DNA from: Granulicella arctica
Lineage (GTDB): Bacteria; Acidobacteriota; Terriglobia; Terriglobales; Acidobacteriaceae
Length of the DNA stretch: 64,000 nucleotides
Direction: 5' to 3'
NCBI RefSeq assembly: GCF_013410065.1
Contig: NZ_JACCCW010000001.1
Location: 1,483,187-1,547,186, forward strand
Shown here: one piece after another, positions 54,384-62,870 of the stretch
Numbering within the stretch: position 1 is the stretch's first letter
Layout: each line of letters starts with the position of its first letter
Notes under the pieces: model-generated
Told to the model about the DNA's origin: nothing
The model's database searches: none
Seen by the model: the letters and a program-made list of their open reading frames with translations, nothing else
Made by a program: the position numbers and the translations under genes

Positions 54384-56336
54384 TTACCGGGAAGATGCTC
54401 GGAAGTCATCCATAAGATCGCCGATAGCTGGGCTATTGGTTGGAACATACGGATTGTTCGCCTTCTGAATCGGGTTCGGGAGGTTATCGCGACTACGAGT
54501 GGTGATAGGCGAAAGGCCCCAGTTCTTCTCGATGAATTTGATCAGTGAGACGTGATCTCCATACTCGTGAGAGACACGACCACCCTTGGAATACTTCGAG
54601 ACGATGATGAGCGGGATACGAGTGCCATCGCCGAAGAAATCGACCGGCTGAATGTAGCCCGAGTCATAGTATCCGCCGCCCTCATCAAAGGTGACGAAGA
54701 TCGCGGTGTCGTTCCATAGCTCCGGGTTGGCTTTGACCTGATTGACGATCTTCTTGACGAAGCCTTCGAAGAGGTCAAGTTTGGACGAGGCCGGGTGACC
54801 ATCATTGAAGCCGCTTGGTTTGACGATGGAAACTGGCGGTAGATTGCCTGTGTCGATGTCTTCGTAGAGTTGAGTCGTGTCCGCGATGTACTTCTCACGG
54901 TTGGCCTGGGTGCCCATGATGGAGGTCTCGTACTGGAAGGGGTTGCAGATGTTGCAGTATTCGTCGAAACTATTCGATTCCGTAGGATCGGTTACATAGA
55001 GATCCCAGTTTTCGCCGTAGTACTTGAAGGGAATGTCCTTGGCGATGAGGGAGTCGCCGATGCTCTTGACGTCCGTCGGAGGAATAGTAAACGGAGAGTA
55101 CTGCGAGGTAAGTGTCCCGTCGCCGTTATAGCCAGGGTTGTAGTTGTTGACAAGGTAATAGTGGCCCTTGGCGCAGTTCGGATTGACAGGCCGCTTGAGC
55201 GACTGGAGGTAGTTAGTAACAGCAGGAACACCGGGCTGGCTGATGTCCTGGCAGTTTACATAGCTGCCACCGCTATAGCCGTCCTGATCGTAGTAGTTAT
55301 TGGTCATGACTTGCGGATTGGGGTTTTCGGTCTGGAGGGCCGAAGGAGTAAGAGCTTTACCTTTGCCATCGCTGTACCAGATTGCATCCGCAAATCCGAA
55401 CATGATGTGGTTAGCGCCGGTGCCTCCCATGACGGACTGGTGGAAGTTGTCGCTGATGGTGTATTCGTCAGCTAGTTCTTTGAAGTAAGGGGCATCGCCC
55501 CGCGCCATATTGTAGAAGCCCATGGAGGCAGAGCCTTCACGGGTGGTGGTATCAGTGAAGTTGACCGGTTGGGGAGCACCGTTGCTTCCGGTGCCGACGG
55601 AGGTTTCGACCCAGGGGAAGAGATCGTTCAAGCATCCGCTGGCGTTGTCTTCGGTAGCATAGTCGGCGTTGCAGTCTGTTTGCTGCCACATCTGGAAGAA
55701 TCGGTGCACAGGGCTCTGCGTATAAGCGTCATAAGGCATCTTGGGACCGCTAAGTTGATACACTCCCTCACGCAGCGACGTTGCGTCCTTGATGCGCGTG
55801 TCGACCTTTCCTGCGGTAATACCGGTAGCACCAGTAAGCAGATATTTATCGTAACCGGCGGCAAGGCCACGGTCCGCAAGCTTAGCAACTTTGAGAGTGG
55901 TGAAGGGAGCCGGGCCAGTTACGGTAGGTGCTTTGGGCCCACCGGCCAAGGCTGGCGGCAGCGTGTTGTAGATGCTCTTCGACTGGGGGCTGTTGGAGTA
56001 CACTCCATCTCCGGATGTCGTACTATCGAGCGCGGAGAATTGTGCAGAGAGAGAGTAGTTAGGGCCTGGCTTTCCATTGGCATCGACGATGCCCTTGGAG
56101 AGTAGGTTGGAGACGGTTTCGCCTTCTTTTGGCTTATAGGTAGCAAAAACGTGGTCGAAGGTGCGATTCTCTCCAATAATGACAATCACGTGCTTGATCG
56201 GAGTAGTCGTAGTTGTAGCAGGTGTTTGTGCGTAGGCGGATTGCGGAAGAACCGCCAGCATTTGCAGCGCAATCAATGTCATCGCGCCACACTTCAAAGT
56301 CCCATTTGGGGCAGTGACCATACGTTTCGATTTCAA
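54384..56336 (-). CDS. Phospholipase C/acid phosphatase-type phosphoesterase, exported
   Basis: About 650 residues of the phosphoesterase family that includes bacterial phospholipase C and AcpA acid phosphatase. Signal peptide (MTLIALQMLAVLPQSAYAQ). N-terminal KHVIVIIGENRTFDHVF holds the metal/nucleophile region; NFHQSVMGGTGANH and VTFDEGGGYYDSGY are further family motifs, and HEYGDHVSLIKFIEKNW closes the domain. Probably frees phosphate from lipids or organic phosphates in the periplasm. The start is TTG 56336, which has GGAGG 6 nt upstream; the longer frame to 56357 has none. Confidence 0.86.
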   Translation of the reverse strand: MKSKRMVTAPNGTLKCGAMTLIALQMLAVLPQSAYAQTPATTTTTPIKHVIVIIGENRTFDHVFATYKPKEGETVSNLLSKGIVDANGKPGPNYSLSAQFSALDSTTSGDGVYSNSPQSKSIYNTLPPALAGGPKAPTVTGPAPFTTLKVAKLADRGLAAGYDKYLLTGATGITAGKVDTRIKDATSLREGVYQLSGPKMPYDAYTQSPVHRFFQMWQQTDCNADYATEDNASGCLNDLFPWVETSVGTGSNGAPQPVNFTDTTTREGSASMGFYNMARGDAPYFKELADEYTISDNFHQSVMGGTGANHIMFGFADAIWYSDGKGKALTPSALQTENPNPQVMTNNYYDQDGYSGGSYVNCQDISQPGVPAVTNYLQSLKRPVNPNCAKGHYYLVNNYNPGYNGDGTLTSQYSPFTIPPTDVKSIGDSLIAKDIPFKYYGENWDLYVTDPTESNSFDEYCNICNPFQYETSIMGTQANREKYIADTTQLYEDIDTGNLPPVSIVKPSGFNDGHPASSKLDLFEGFVKKIVNQVKANPELWNDTAIFVTFDEGGGYYDSGYIQPVDFFGDGTRIPLIIVSKYSKGGRVSHEYGDHVSLIKFIEKNWGLSPITTRSRDNLPNPIQKANNPYVPTNSPAIGDLMDDFRASSR

Positions 56337-56560
56337 GGTGAACCTCCAGAATGCCAAGGGCTAACGTAAGCCTAAGGAAAACAGATCCTCAGTGGCATAA
56401 ATAACGTAGACCGTATGGCAGAAGGGAAGTGTCAAGCGATGATGAAATAATCAAGAATCACGCTCACGCTTTAATTGCATTTCACTATTCGTGAAATATA
56501 GGTAAATGCACCAACCTTGTTATGCACCTATCGCATCCTAATTGAGCTTTTTCATGCGGA

Positions 56561-58276
56561 TCAGGCTATGACCTTATAGGGACGCATCATCTCATTATCC
56601 TCGTGCTCGAGGATATGGCAGTGCCATACATAGAGGAACTCCTGCCCTGGGGTCACTTCGGTTCCGTGTGGCAGATCGAAGCGCATGATGACACGGGTGA
56701 CATAGCCGGGGTAGGACTTGATGGTGTCTTTTCGCGCGGGACGTTCATTGCTCTCAGGAGCCATGGGCTTACCGGTGAAGACGAGCTTGCCGGTCTGCTG
56801 ATAGGTCAGGACGTCGAAGGACTGACGGTTCAGAACCTGAAACTGCACCAGATGGACATGGAGAGGATGAACGTCGCTGGTGATATTGACGAAGGACCAA
56901 ATCTCAGTGCTGCCTGCCTTTGGATCTTCGGTGATGGGTTCGTGCCAACGCGCGTTGCCCAGCAAGCCGATGATGACGTACCCGTCAGAGGAGCGCTCCC
57001 TCTCCGATACCAGTAGCATTCGCTCGTGCGTGGTGAATGATGGGTTGAGCAGTTCGAAGGGAACGAGCGTGTCGGGTATGGCACTGGAATCTTTCCCGGA
57101 CAGGAGCTTGCCCACCTTGAAGAGCATGACCTCTTCGGGAAGGTACTGGCCTCCCATGGTGTAGGGGGCAGGCGCGTCATTGATGAGAGAGAAGGACTTG
57201 CCTGCGCAATCTGAGAAGTCGACAATAATATCGAAACGCTCAGCAGGAGCAATCAGTAGATAGTGCAGCTCGACAGGGGAGGGAAGAAGCCCGCCATCCG
57301 TTCCTATCTGCTGGAACGAGGGAACGTCATAGGATTCATTGAGGATGTTGCCATTCGCATCGGAGTTGAAGAGGCGAAGATGATAGAAGCGGGAGTTGGA
57401 TGCATTGAGGATGCGCAGGCGGTATCTTCTCGGTTCAACTTCGAGGAACGGCATCACCTTGCCGTTGACGCAGTTCATATCGCCGAAAAATTCCTGAATC
57501 CACACCGGGTGCTCTTTGGGACCGTTCACGACCTTGGGATAAAACAAGGAGCCATCATGGTGGAAGAGCCGGTCCTGCAACATCAAAGGAATCTCGAACT
57601 CCCCTTGGGGAAGATTGAGCGCTTTCTCTGCTTCATCGCGGATGAGATAGAAGCCGGCAAGGCCAGCGTAAACGTTCAGCCGCGTAATGCCGAGGCAGTG
57701 ATCGTGATACCAGAGCGTAGTAGAAGGCTGGCAGTTCGGGTAGTGGGAGGGACGAGGGTTGAAGCGTGGACCGTGCTCGCCATGTGCGGTAAACCATGCT
57801 TCGGGATAGCCGTCGTCTTCGGGAAGCGCACAGGCGCCATGCAAGTGCGCTACGTTGCGCACTGGTGGCAGCGACGCTTCGGCTCCATGAATGGAATGAT
57901 CGATGGGGAGCAGATGAGTCGTTGGCAGCTTGCTGACCCAGTTGATGTTGAGTGACTGACCGCTCTGCGCCTCGATCGTGGGGCCAGGCCATGAGCTGTT
58001 GTAGCCCCATAGGGTTGTAGGCGGCAGATCGCGATGGACCCTGTGCTGGAACTGCCGCATTTCAATGGTGATGACTTCATCGGTTTTCCCTGTAGAGCGA
58101 ACAACCGGCGGGATGGGGAGTGGATCGACGTAGCGGGTAAGTTTAACGTCACTGCGAACCTGAGGAGGCGAAGCCATAGCTTGGCCAACGGCTGGTATGG
58201 CCTTGCTTAGAGTCATTCCTGCGGAGCTATAGAGACCACGGCTGAGCAGCCGTCGTCTGCTCAGCACGGATTGCAA
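56561..58276 (-). CDS. Multicopper oxidase (CotA/bilirubin-oxidase-like), exported
   Basis: 571 residues, three cupredoxin domains. Copper motifs: HLHG (about 144-147), WYHDH (about 189-193), HPLHVH near residue 470, and the terminal WHCHILEHEDNEMM (about 551-564), giving the trinuclear cluster and a T1 site with Met axial ligand. SRRRLLSRG at the N-terminus resembles a twin-arginine signal, as usual for exported copper oxidases. Oxidises phenols, bilirubin-like compounds or metal ions with O2. TTG start without a clear ribosome binding site. Not clearly in an operon. Confidence 0.9.
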   Translation of the reverse strand: MQSVLSRRRLLSRGLYSSAGMTLSKAIPAVGQAMASPPQVRSDVKLTRYVDPLPIPPVVRSTGKTDEVITIEMRQFQHRVHRDLPPTTLWGYNSSWPGPTIEAQSGQSLNINWVSKLPTTHLLPIDHSIHGAEASLPPVRNVAHLHGACALPEDDGYPEAWFTAHGEHGPRFNPRPSHYPNCQPSTTLWYHDHCLGITRLNVYAGLAGFYLIRDEAEKALNLPQGEFEIPLMLQDRLFHHDGSLFYPKVVNGPKEHPVWIQEFFGDMNCVNGKVMPFLEVEPRRYRLRILNASNSRFYHLRLFNSDANGNILNESYDVPSFQQIGTDGGLLPSPVELHYLLIAPAERFDIIVDFSDCAGKSFSLINDAPAPYTMGGQYLPEEVMLFKVGKLLSGKDSSAIPDTLVPFELLNPSFTTHERMLLVSERERSSDGYVIIGLLGNARWHEPITEDPKAGSTEIWSFVNITSDVHPLHVHLVQFQVLNRQSFDVLTYQQTGKLVFTGKPMAPESNERPARKDTIKSYPGYVTRVIMRFDLPHGTEVTPGQEFLYVWHCHILEHEDNEMMRPYKVIA

Positions 58277-58752
58277 CCGGATCGAGCAGAGCCAGTGACG
58301 GGGAAAATTTTTGATCGATGATGTTTCATGACAGAGATTCGCGGTGCTGTGTGCGGCCCGCTACTTCCTAAAGATCAACACTAGCTGGATATTGTTACGC
58401 GACAATAAATCGTTGCAGTTGCCCTGCTAACGGTAGGCTACTGAATGAAAGTCTATAGAGCAGCAAGGCTTCTAACCTGGCCGACGCCGTCGTCCATAAA
58501 CTTGACTATGGAAGCGCAGGTCTTTTCGTCGCAGGTCCATGTCCTGCCAGCGACAGCAGCAATGGTGGACGATACATAAAGGCTATGTGGGTCATTGAAG
58601 ACAAGATAGAGAAGGCCCTTGTTCCCAGCGATACCGTCAGTGAGGGGCATGTTGCCGCGGATACACGTTGTTGCGAAGTGGGTCCGATGCCAGGTCATTG
58701 GAGTAATTGCTAATCCGGTAGGCTCATAGGAGATGGCGAAAGGAGTGCGAGA
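58277..58752. other. Intergenic region upstream of crcB and the multicopper oxidase
   Basis: 476 bp. It contains an 81-codon minus-strand frame (58453-58698) with ordinary composition but no ribosome binding site and no recognised family; I do not call it a gene. It should hold divergent promoters. No fluoride riboswitch core was found in front of crcB. Confidence 0.4.
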
Positions 58753-59139
58753 TTGCGACGTTATCTACTCATTGCGGTTGGAGGGGCGTTGGGCTCGATG
58801 CTCCGATATTTCGTGGGCGTACTCGCAGCCGAGCGTTTTGGGCCGCGATTCCCGGTCGGAACACTTTCTATCAACATCAGTGCGTGCTTCATGATCGGGT
58901 GCACTCTCGAATATCTGAACCATCGCATCGGCGTCAATCCAGTCTGGAGATACATGTTCGCCGTCGGTTTCATTGGGGCCTTTTCGACCTTCTCTACCTT
59001 TGTATGGGAGACATGGTCCGATCTGACGAGCGGTGCCTTTTGGATAGGTATTCTTTATGTTGTAGTGAGCCTTGTCGCCGGTCTCATTGCAGTGTCTCTC
59101 GGATCACTCACAGCCCGGTCGCTTCAACAGGTCCTATGA
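58753..59139 (+). CDS. crcB: Fluoride exporter FluC/CrcB
   Basis: 128 residues, four membrane helices. Motifs GGALGSMLRYFVG, GTLSINISACFMIG and GFIGAFSTFSTFVWE (phenylalanine box and Asn of the fluoride pore) are diagnostic. It forms a dual-topology dimeric channel that lets fluoride leave the cell. The TTG start is supported by AAGGAG 7 nt upstream. A fluoride riboswitch and a CLC-type antiporter gene follow, so the whole block is for fluoride resistance. Confidence 0.93.
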   Translation: MRRYLLIAVGGALGSMLRYFVGVLAAERFGPRFPVGTLSINISACFMIGCTLEYLNHRIGVNPVWRYMFAVGFIGAFSTFSTFVWETWSDLTSGAFWIGILYVVVSLVAGLIAVSLGSLTARSLQQVL

Positions 59140-59218
59140 GGCAGCACGACGGAGAGCGTGCGGCCACGCACATCGTTGAGCTAAATTCAAGAGCCTGCTA
59201 TCGTTAGGAGACAACCTT

Positions 59219-59274
59219 GGCGATGGGGTTCGCCGATGATGCCCGCCTTCCAGACGGCGCTGATGACTCCTACC
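59219..59274 (+). promoter_or_regulatory. Fluoride riboswitch (crcB motif)
   Basis: Core GGCGATGGGGTTCGCC (stem GGCG/CGCC), a second stem CGCC/GGCG, then GCTGATGACTCCTAC, the conserved 3' segment. GGGGT (59225-59229) can pair with ACTCC (59266-59270) as the known pseudoknot. It ends 17 nt before the CLC start; ctcct (59267-59271) is also complementary to the AGGAG ribosome binding site (59282-59286), so fluoride binding should free translation. The match was made by eye. Confidence 0.88.
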
Positions 59275-59291
59275 ATCTTGAAGGAGACCCA

Positions 59292-60656
59292 TTGCCTGAA
59301 ATACCTCTACGAAAGTCCCTGGATGAGCAGCGTCTAATGCTCGTCGATCTCGCACGCTGGATCCCCATTTCGGCGCTCGTCGGCATCATGGCCGGATCAG
59401 CCTCTGCCCTGCTTCTGGTTTCGCTTGTTTATGCAACGAATATCCGGGAAAGTCACGTCTGGTTGATATGGTTCCTCGCGCCGGCCGGCTGGTTGGTCGG
59501 TCTTCTCTATAAGTACTTCGGCTCTTCGGTAGAAGCTGGAAACAACCTCATTCTCGAGCAGACGCACGATCCGACATCGACGATTCCTGTTCGGATGACG
59601 CCGCTGATCCTTATCGGAACCTTCATCACTCACCTCTTCGGCGGCTCCGCGGGACGCGAAGGAACGGCCATCCAGACAGGCGCATCGCTTGCCGATCAGC
59701 TGTCGCGCCCGTTCCGTCTGACTCCGTATGACCGCCGCATTCTGCTTATGGCGGGCATCAGCGCGGGTTTCGCCTCTGTCTTCGGAACGCCGCTGGCTGG
59801 AGCTGTATTTGGCATTGAAGTTCTCGCCATCGGCAAGCTCAGCTATGACGCGATAGCTCCGTGCTTCATGGCTGCTTTCGTCGCCGACCTGATGACCCGC
59901 GCCTGGGGCGTTCATCACACACTCTATCGAGTCTCAGAAGTTCCCCAGATGAGCATCAGCGGAGTCATCTATTCGATGATCGCCGGGGGGGCGTTTGGAC
60001 TCGTAGCTATGGGCTTCGCAAAACTCACCCATGCTGTCTCGCATGTGGCGCGGAAGTACATCGCGAGCGCACCCTTACGACCCGTCGCTGGAGGACTGAT
60101 TGTCACGATTGCTGTCTTCGCCATTGGAACCTCAAGGACGTTGAAGTACATCGGTCTCGGCATCCCGACGATCGTCGCGTCCTTCGACTCGAAGCTGCCT
60201 GTATATGACTTTGCCGCGAAGTCCGTCTTTACCGCCGTCACATTGGGAACAGGTTTCAAAGGCGGAGAGGTCACACCTCTCTTCTATATCGGCTCCACTC
60301 TCGGCAATGCTCTTTCGCATATTCTTCCGCTTCCCTCATCCCTGCTCGCCGCAATGGGATTCGTCGCGGTCTTTGCCGGTGCAGCCAATACACCCATCGC
60401 TTCCACGTTGATGGCGGTTGAGCTCTTCGGAGCAGAGGCGGGAGCGTTCGCGGGAATTGCCTGTGTCATCAGCTACCTCTTCTCCGGGCACGCCGGCATT
60501 TATAAAGCGCAGCGTGTCGGAAAGAGTAAGCACCTTAGCAACGTTGCAGAAGAGGGGCTCACCCTTGCCCTCGTCGCCAAGATGCGTGACGTGTCGGAAG
60601 AATCGCTGGAAATGGAACACGCCGACGGGTCCCGTTCGCCGCACGAAGAGGATTGA
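59292..60656 (+). CDS. CLC-F-type fluoride/proton antiporter (EriC-like)
   Basis: 454 residues, about ten to twelve membrane helices of the CLC chloride-channel fold. GNNLILEQTHDP replaces the usual GSGIP, and GGSAGREGTAIQTGASLADQ is the CLC-F version of the GREGP filter; both point to the fluoride-specific branch. ATLMAVELFGAE lies near the end. Exports fluoride in exchange for protons. The frame is open from 59217, but that part is the riboswitch; the true start is TTG 59292 with AAGGAG 5 nt before it. Confidence 0.9.
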   Translation: MPEIPLRKSLDEQRLMLVDLARWIPISALVGIMAGSASALLLVSLVYATNIRESHVWLIWFLAPAGWLVGLLYKYFGSSVEAGNNLILEQTHDPTSTIPVRMTPLILIGTFITHLFGGSAGREGTAIQTGASLADQLSRPFRLTPYDRRILLMAGISAGFASVFGTPLAGAVFGIEVLAIGKLSYDAIAPCFMAAFVADLMTRAWGVHHTLYRVSEVPQMSISGVIYSMIAGGAFGLVAMGFAKLTHAVSHVARKYIASAPLRPVAGGLIVTIAVFAIGTSRTLKYIGLGIPTIVASFDSKLPVYDFAAKSVFTAVTLGTGFKGGEVTPLFYIGSTLGNALSHILPLPSSLLAAMGFVAVFAGAANTPIASTLMAVELFGAEAGAFAGIACVISYLFSGHAGIYKAQRVGKSKHLSNVAEEGLTLALVAKMRDVSEESLEMEHADGSRSPHEED

Positions 60657-60798
60657 CGGGAGGAGGAGTCAACCGACTCAAGCTGTCACTTGAAAGTAAG
60701 CCCACTACTGGGGATGCATTGAAGAGTGGGTCGTCTATGTCGCCAATCAACTCGCCCTCTAGCGCAAACATGGAGGGAGGACGTTTACATTAGAGCCA

Positions 60799-61854
60799 AT
60801 GATTATTCTGCTGCGCACGTTATTCAATGATGAAGCTGGCGACACGCGGGCCAAAATCTTTACGATTTATGTCATCCTTTTCGTGTTCAACATTAGCGTG
60901 TGGGTCTGGGCGCTCGTCGCCTTTCGTCACTACCCCGTGCTTCTCGGAACGTCATTTCTTGCGTATAGCTTTGGTCTTCGCCATGCGGTCGACGCGGATC
61001 ACATTGCGGCAATCGATAACGTAACGCGCAAGCTGATGCAAAGAGGCAAGCGGCCCATCGCTGTGGGGCTCATGTTTTCGCTGGGACATTCAACGATCGT
61101 GGTCCTAGGGTCGATTGCCATAGCAGCGACAGCCCTTGCCCTACAGCACCGCATGGATGCCGCCAGGACGATTGGCGGCGTAATCGGCACGTTGGTATCG
61201 ACACTCTTCCTGTTCGGGATCGGAATCGTCAATGTAGTCATACTCCGCTCCATCTATCAAGCCTTCAAAAGGGTTCGACGAGGAGAGCCTTACGTGGAGG
61301 AAGACTTCGATCTGCTGCTTGGCAATCGCGGCTTTCTCACACATTTATTTCGCCCTGTTTTCAGCATGATCCGCCGTAGTTGGCACATGTACCCGCTAGG
61401 GATATTGTTTGGGCTTGGCTTCGACACGGCTACAGAGATCGGGTTGTTGGGGATTTCAGCCTCCGAAGCATCCAAAGGGTTGTCCCTATGGTCGATCCTG
61501 GTCTTCCCGGCTCTGTTCGCCGCTGGGATGTCGTTGATCGATACGACCGATAACATCCTGATGTTAGGAGCCTACGGTTGGGCGTTCGTGAAGCCTATTC
61601 GGAAGCTTTATTACAACATCACAATTACGTCAGTCTCTGTTCTGGTAGCGTTTGCGGTCGGCGGTATAGAGGCGCTCGGGCTTCTGTCTTCGCAGTTCCA
61701 CCTGAAAGGAGCGCTCTGGAGCTCCGTAAGCAAGCTCAACAATAACTTTGGGCTGCTCGGTTACATCATCATCGGTCTTTTTGTTCTTAGTTGGATCGTA
61801 TCGATCACTGTTTACAAGTGGCGGCGATTTGACGCTCTTGAAGTCCGCTACTAA
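60799..61854 (+). CDS. NiCoT-family nickel/cobalt permease (HoxN/NixA-like)
   Basis: 351 residues, eight membrane helices. Signature segments FGLRHAVDADHIAAIDN, GLMFSLGHSTIVV, LGFDTATEIGLLG and GMSLIDTTDN are all present, with the metal-binding His/Asp of helix II in HAVDADHI. High-affinity Ni2+ or Co2+ uptake. It lies 142 bp after the fluoride antiporter; the leader contains a CCCACT/AGTGGG pair and GGGAGG 20-odd nt before the ATG. No nickel enzyme is encoded in the window. Confidence 0.92.
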   Translation: MIILLRTLFNDEAGDTRAKIFTIYVILFVFNISVWVWALVAFRHYPVLLGTSFLAYSFGLRHAVDADHIAAIDNVTRKLMQRGKRPIAVGLMFSLGHSTIVVLGSIAIAATALALQHRMDAARTIGGVIGTLVSTLFLFGIGIVNVVILRSIYQAFKRVRRGEPYVEEDFDLLLGNRGFLTHLFRPVFSMIRRSWHMYPLGILFGLGFDTATEIGLLGISASEASKGLSLWSILVFPALFAAGMSLIDTTDNILMLGAYGWAFVKPIRKLYYNITITSVSVLVAFAVGGIEALGLLSSQFHLKGALWSSVSKLNNNFGLLGYIIIGLFVLSWIVSITVYKWRRFDALEVRY

Positions 61855-62373
61855 AGCGGTAATCATCTGCTGAAGTTGTAACGAACAGGCAAGGTAGCGT
61901 CTTCCGTCGCGCTACTCTTGCACTTAAATATCGGACGAACTTCAAGTTGAAGTTCGTCCGATATTTAAGCGCAAAGATTCCAGTATTCGAGTGCAGTAAT
62001 GTTGCAGTTAAAAATTGGAAAACGATGGTGGATCAACGAGCGTCAATTCCAAGATTTAGATTGAAGTGCAGTGCGACAATCGTTCAGCTTGTCGTTGAGA
62101 ATATAGTCCTCAAATCAATTTAAGGATTCAAAACAATTTGCATTTCGTCTCTGCGCAGTAGTTCTTGCATTGCCTGCCGATCGAGTAATCCATCTCGTTC
62201 GGCAAGATGACGGGCTACACGTTAACGCCCCCCAAAATAAATCCAAAATAATCACCACACTCTGTCGATTTCCCCGCACCTCCTTCGACGTATCAATAGA
62301 GCGAGCAAATATGCTCTAACAAAACAAACCGCGACACTTCCACATTCATCCCAACTCAAAGAGGAGAAAGAAA
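61855..62373. other. AT-richer intergenic region
   Basis: 519 bp, noticeably lower in GC than its neighbours. Contains a small GTAGCG/CGCTAC hairpin (61894-61915), possibly a terminator of the nickel permease gene, the long inverted repeat at 61923-61969, and otherwise no gene. The promoter of the DGPF/ECF42 unit must lie at the right end. Confidence 0.5.
61923..61969. repeat. 23-bp perfect inverted repeat
   Basis: Arms 61923-61945 and 61947-61969 around a single G. No U-tract. Longer and more perfect than a normal terminator stem; it could be a cruciform, an operator or an insertion relic. Confidence 0.85.
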
Positions 62374-62811
62374 ATGCGATTCATGGTCATCGTCAAAGCA
62401 ACTACAGAGTCAGAAAAAGAAGGCGCACTTCCCGATCCACAACTCCTGCTCGAAATGGGCAAGTACAACGAAGAGCTCATCAAGGCCGGCATCGTGCTCG
62501 CCATGGATGGTCTCCATCCCAGCTCAAAAGGCGCACGCGTCAAGTTCTCCGGCAAGTCTCGTACCGTCGTCGACGGCCCCTTCACCGAGGCCAAGGAGCT
62601 CATTGCTGGCTTCTGGCTCTGGCAGGTCAAGTCCCTTGAAGAGGCTATCGAGTGGGTCAAGCGCTGCCCCAACCCCCACGCCGCCGACTCCGAGATCGAA
62701 ATCCGCCAGGTCTTTGAGATGGAAGACTTCGCACCCATCCTGTCCGAAGAGGAGATCCAGTACAAAATAGCGAAACGGGCTGAGCTGCCGAATCAGACCG
62801 CCAACAAATAG
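62374..62811 (+). CDS. YCII-related DGPF-domain protein
   Basis: 145 residues of the YciI-like fold with the VVDGPFTEAKELIAGFWLW stretch that names DGPF proteins. Small alpha/beta barrel dimers, function not settled. The next gene is an ECF42-type sigma factor; pairing with DGPF genes is typical of ECF42, and in studied cases the DGPF genes are its targets. GAGGAGAAAG lies just before the ATG. Codons are strongly C-ending. Confidence 0.88.
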   Translation: MRFMVIVKATTESEKEGALPDPQLLLEMGKYNEELIKAGIVLAMDGLHPSSKGARVKFSGKSRTVVDGPFTEAKELIAGFWLWQVKSLEEAIEWVKRCPNPHAADSEIEIRQVFEMEDFAPILSEEEIQYKIAKRAELPNQTANK

Positions 62812-62843
62812 ACGCACTTGCACTCCCCGTTTGAAGCTGGTGT

Positions 62844-62870
62844 GATCGGTAGCAGTGTCCGCTACCGATC
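62844..62870 (+). promoter_or_regulatory. Hairpin carrying the ECF42 start codon in its loop
   Basis: 10-bp perfect inverted repeat gatcggtagc/gctaccgatc with a 7-nt loop; the GTG start at 62855-62857 lies in the loop. It may control translation of the sigma factor or be a protein-binding dyad. Confidence 0.55.

Noticed and set aside
58453..58698. 81-codon minus-strand frame upstream of the multicopper oxidase
   Set aside because: Ordinary composition but no ribosome binding site, no family and no operon position; kept as part of the intergenic note.
58690..58752. Possible second fluoride riboswitch before crcB (GGAGATGGCG and GCTAATCC segments)
   Set aside because: Elements are in the wrong order, and no pseudoknot strand or GCTGATG segment follows.
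59217..59291. N-terminal extension of the CLC-F protein
   Set aside because: This stretch is the fluoride riboswitch; the TTG at 59292 has its own strong ribosome binding site.
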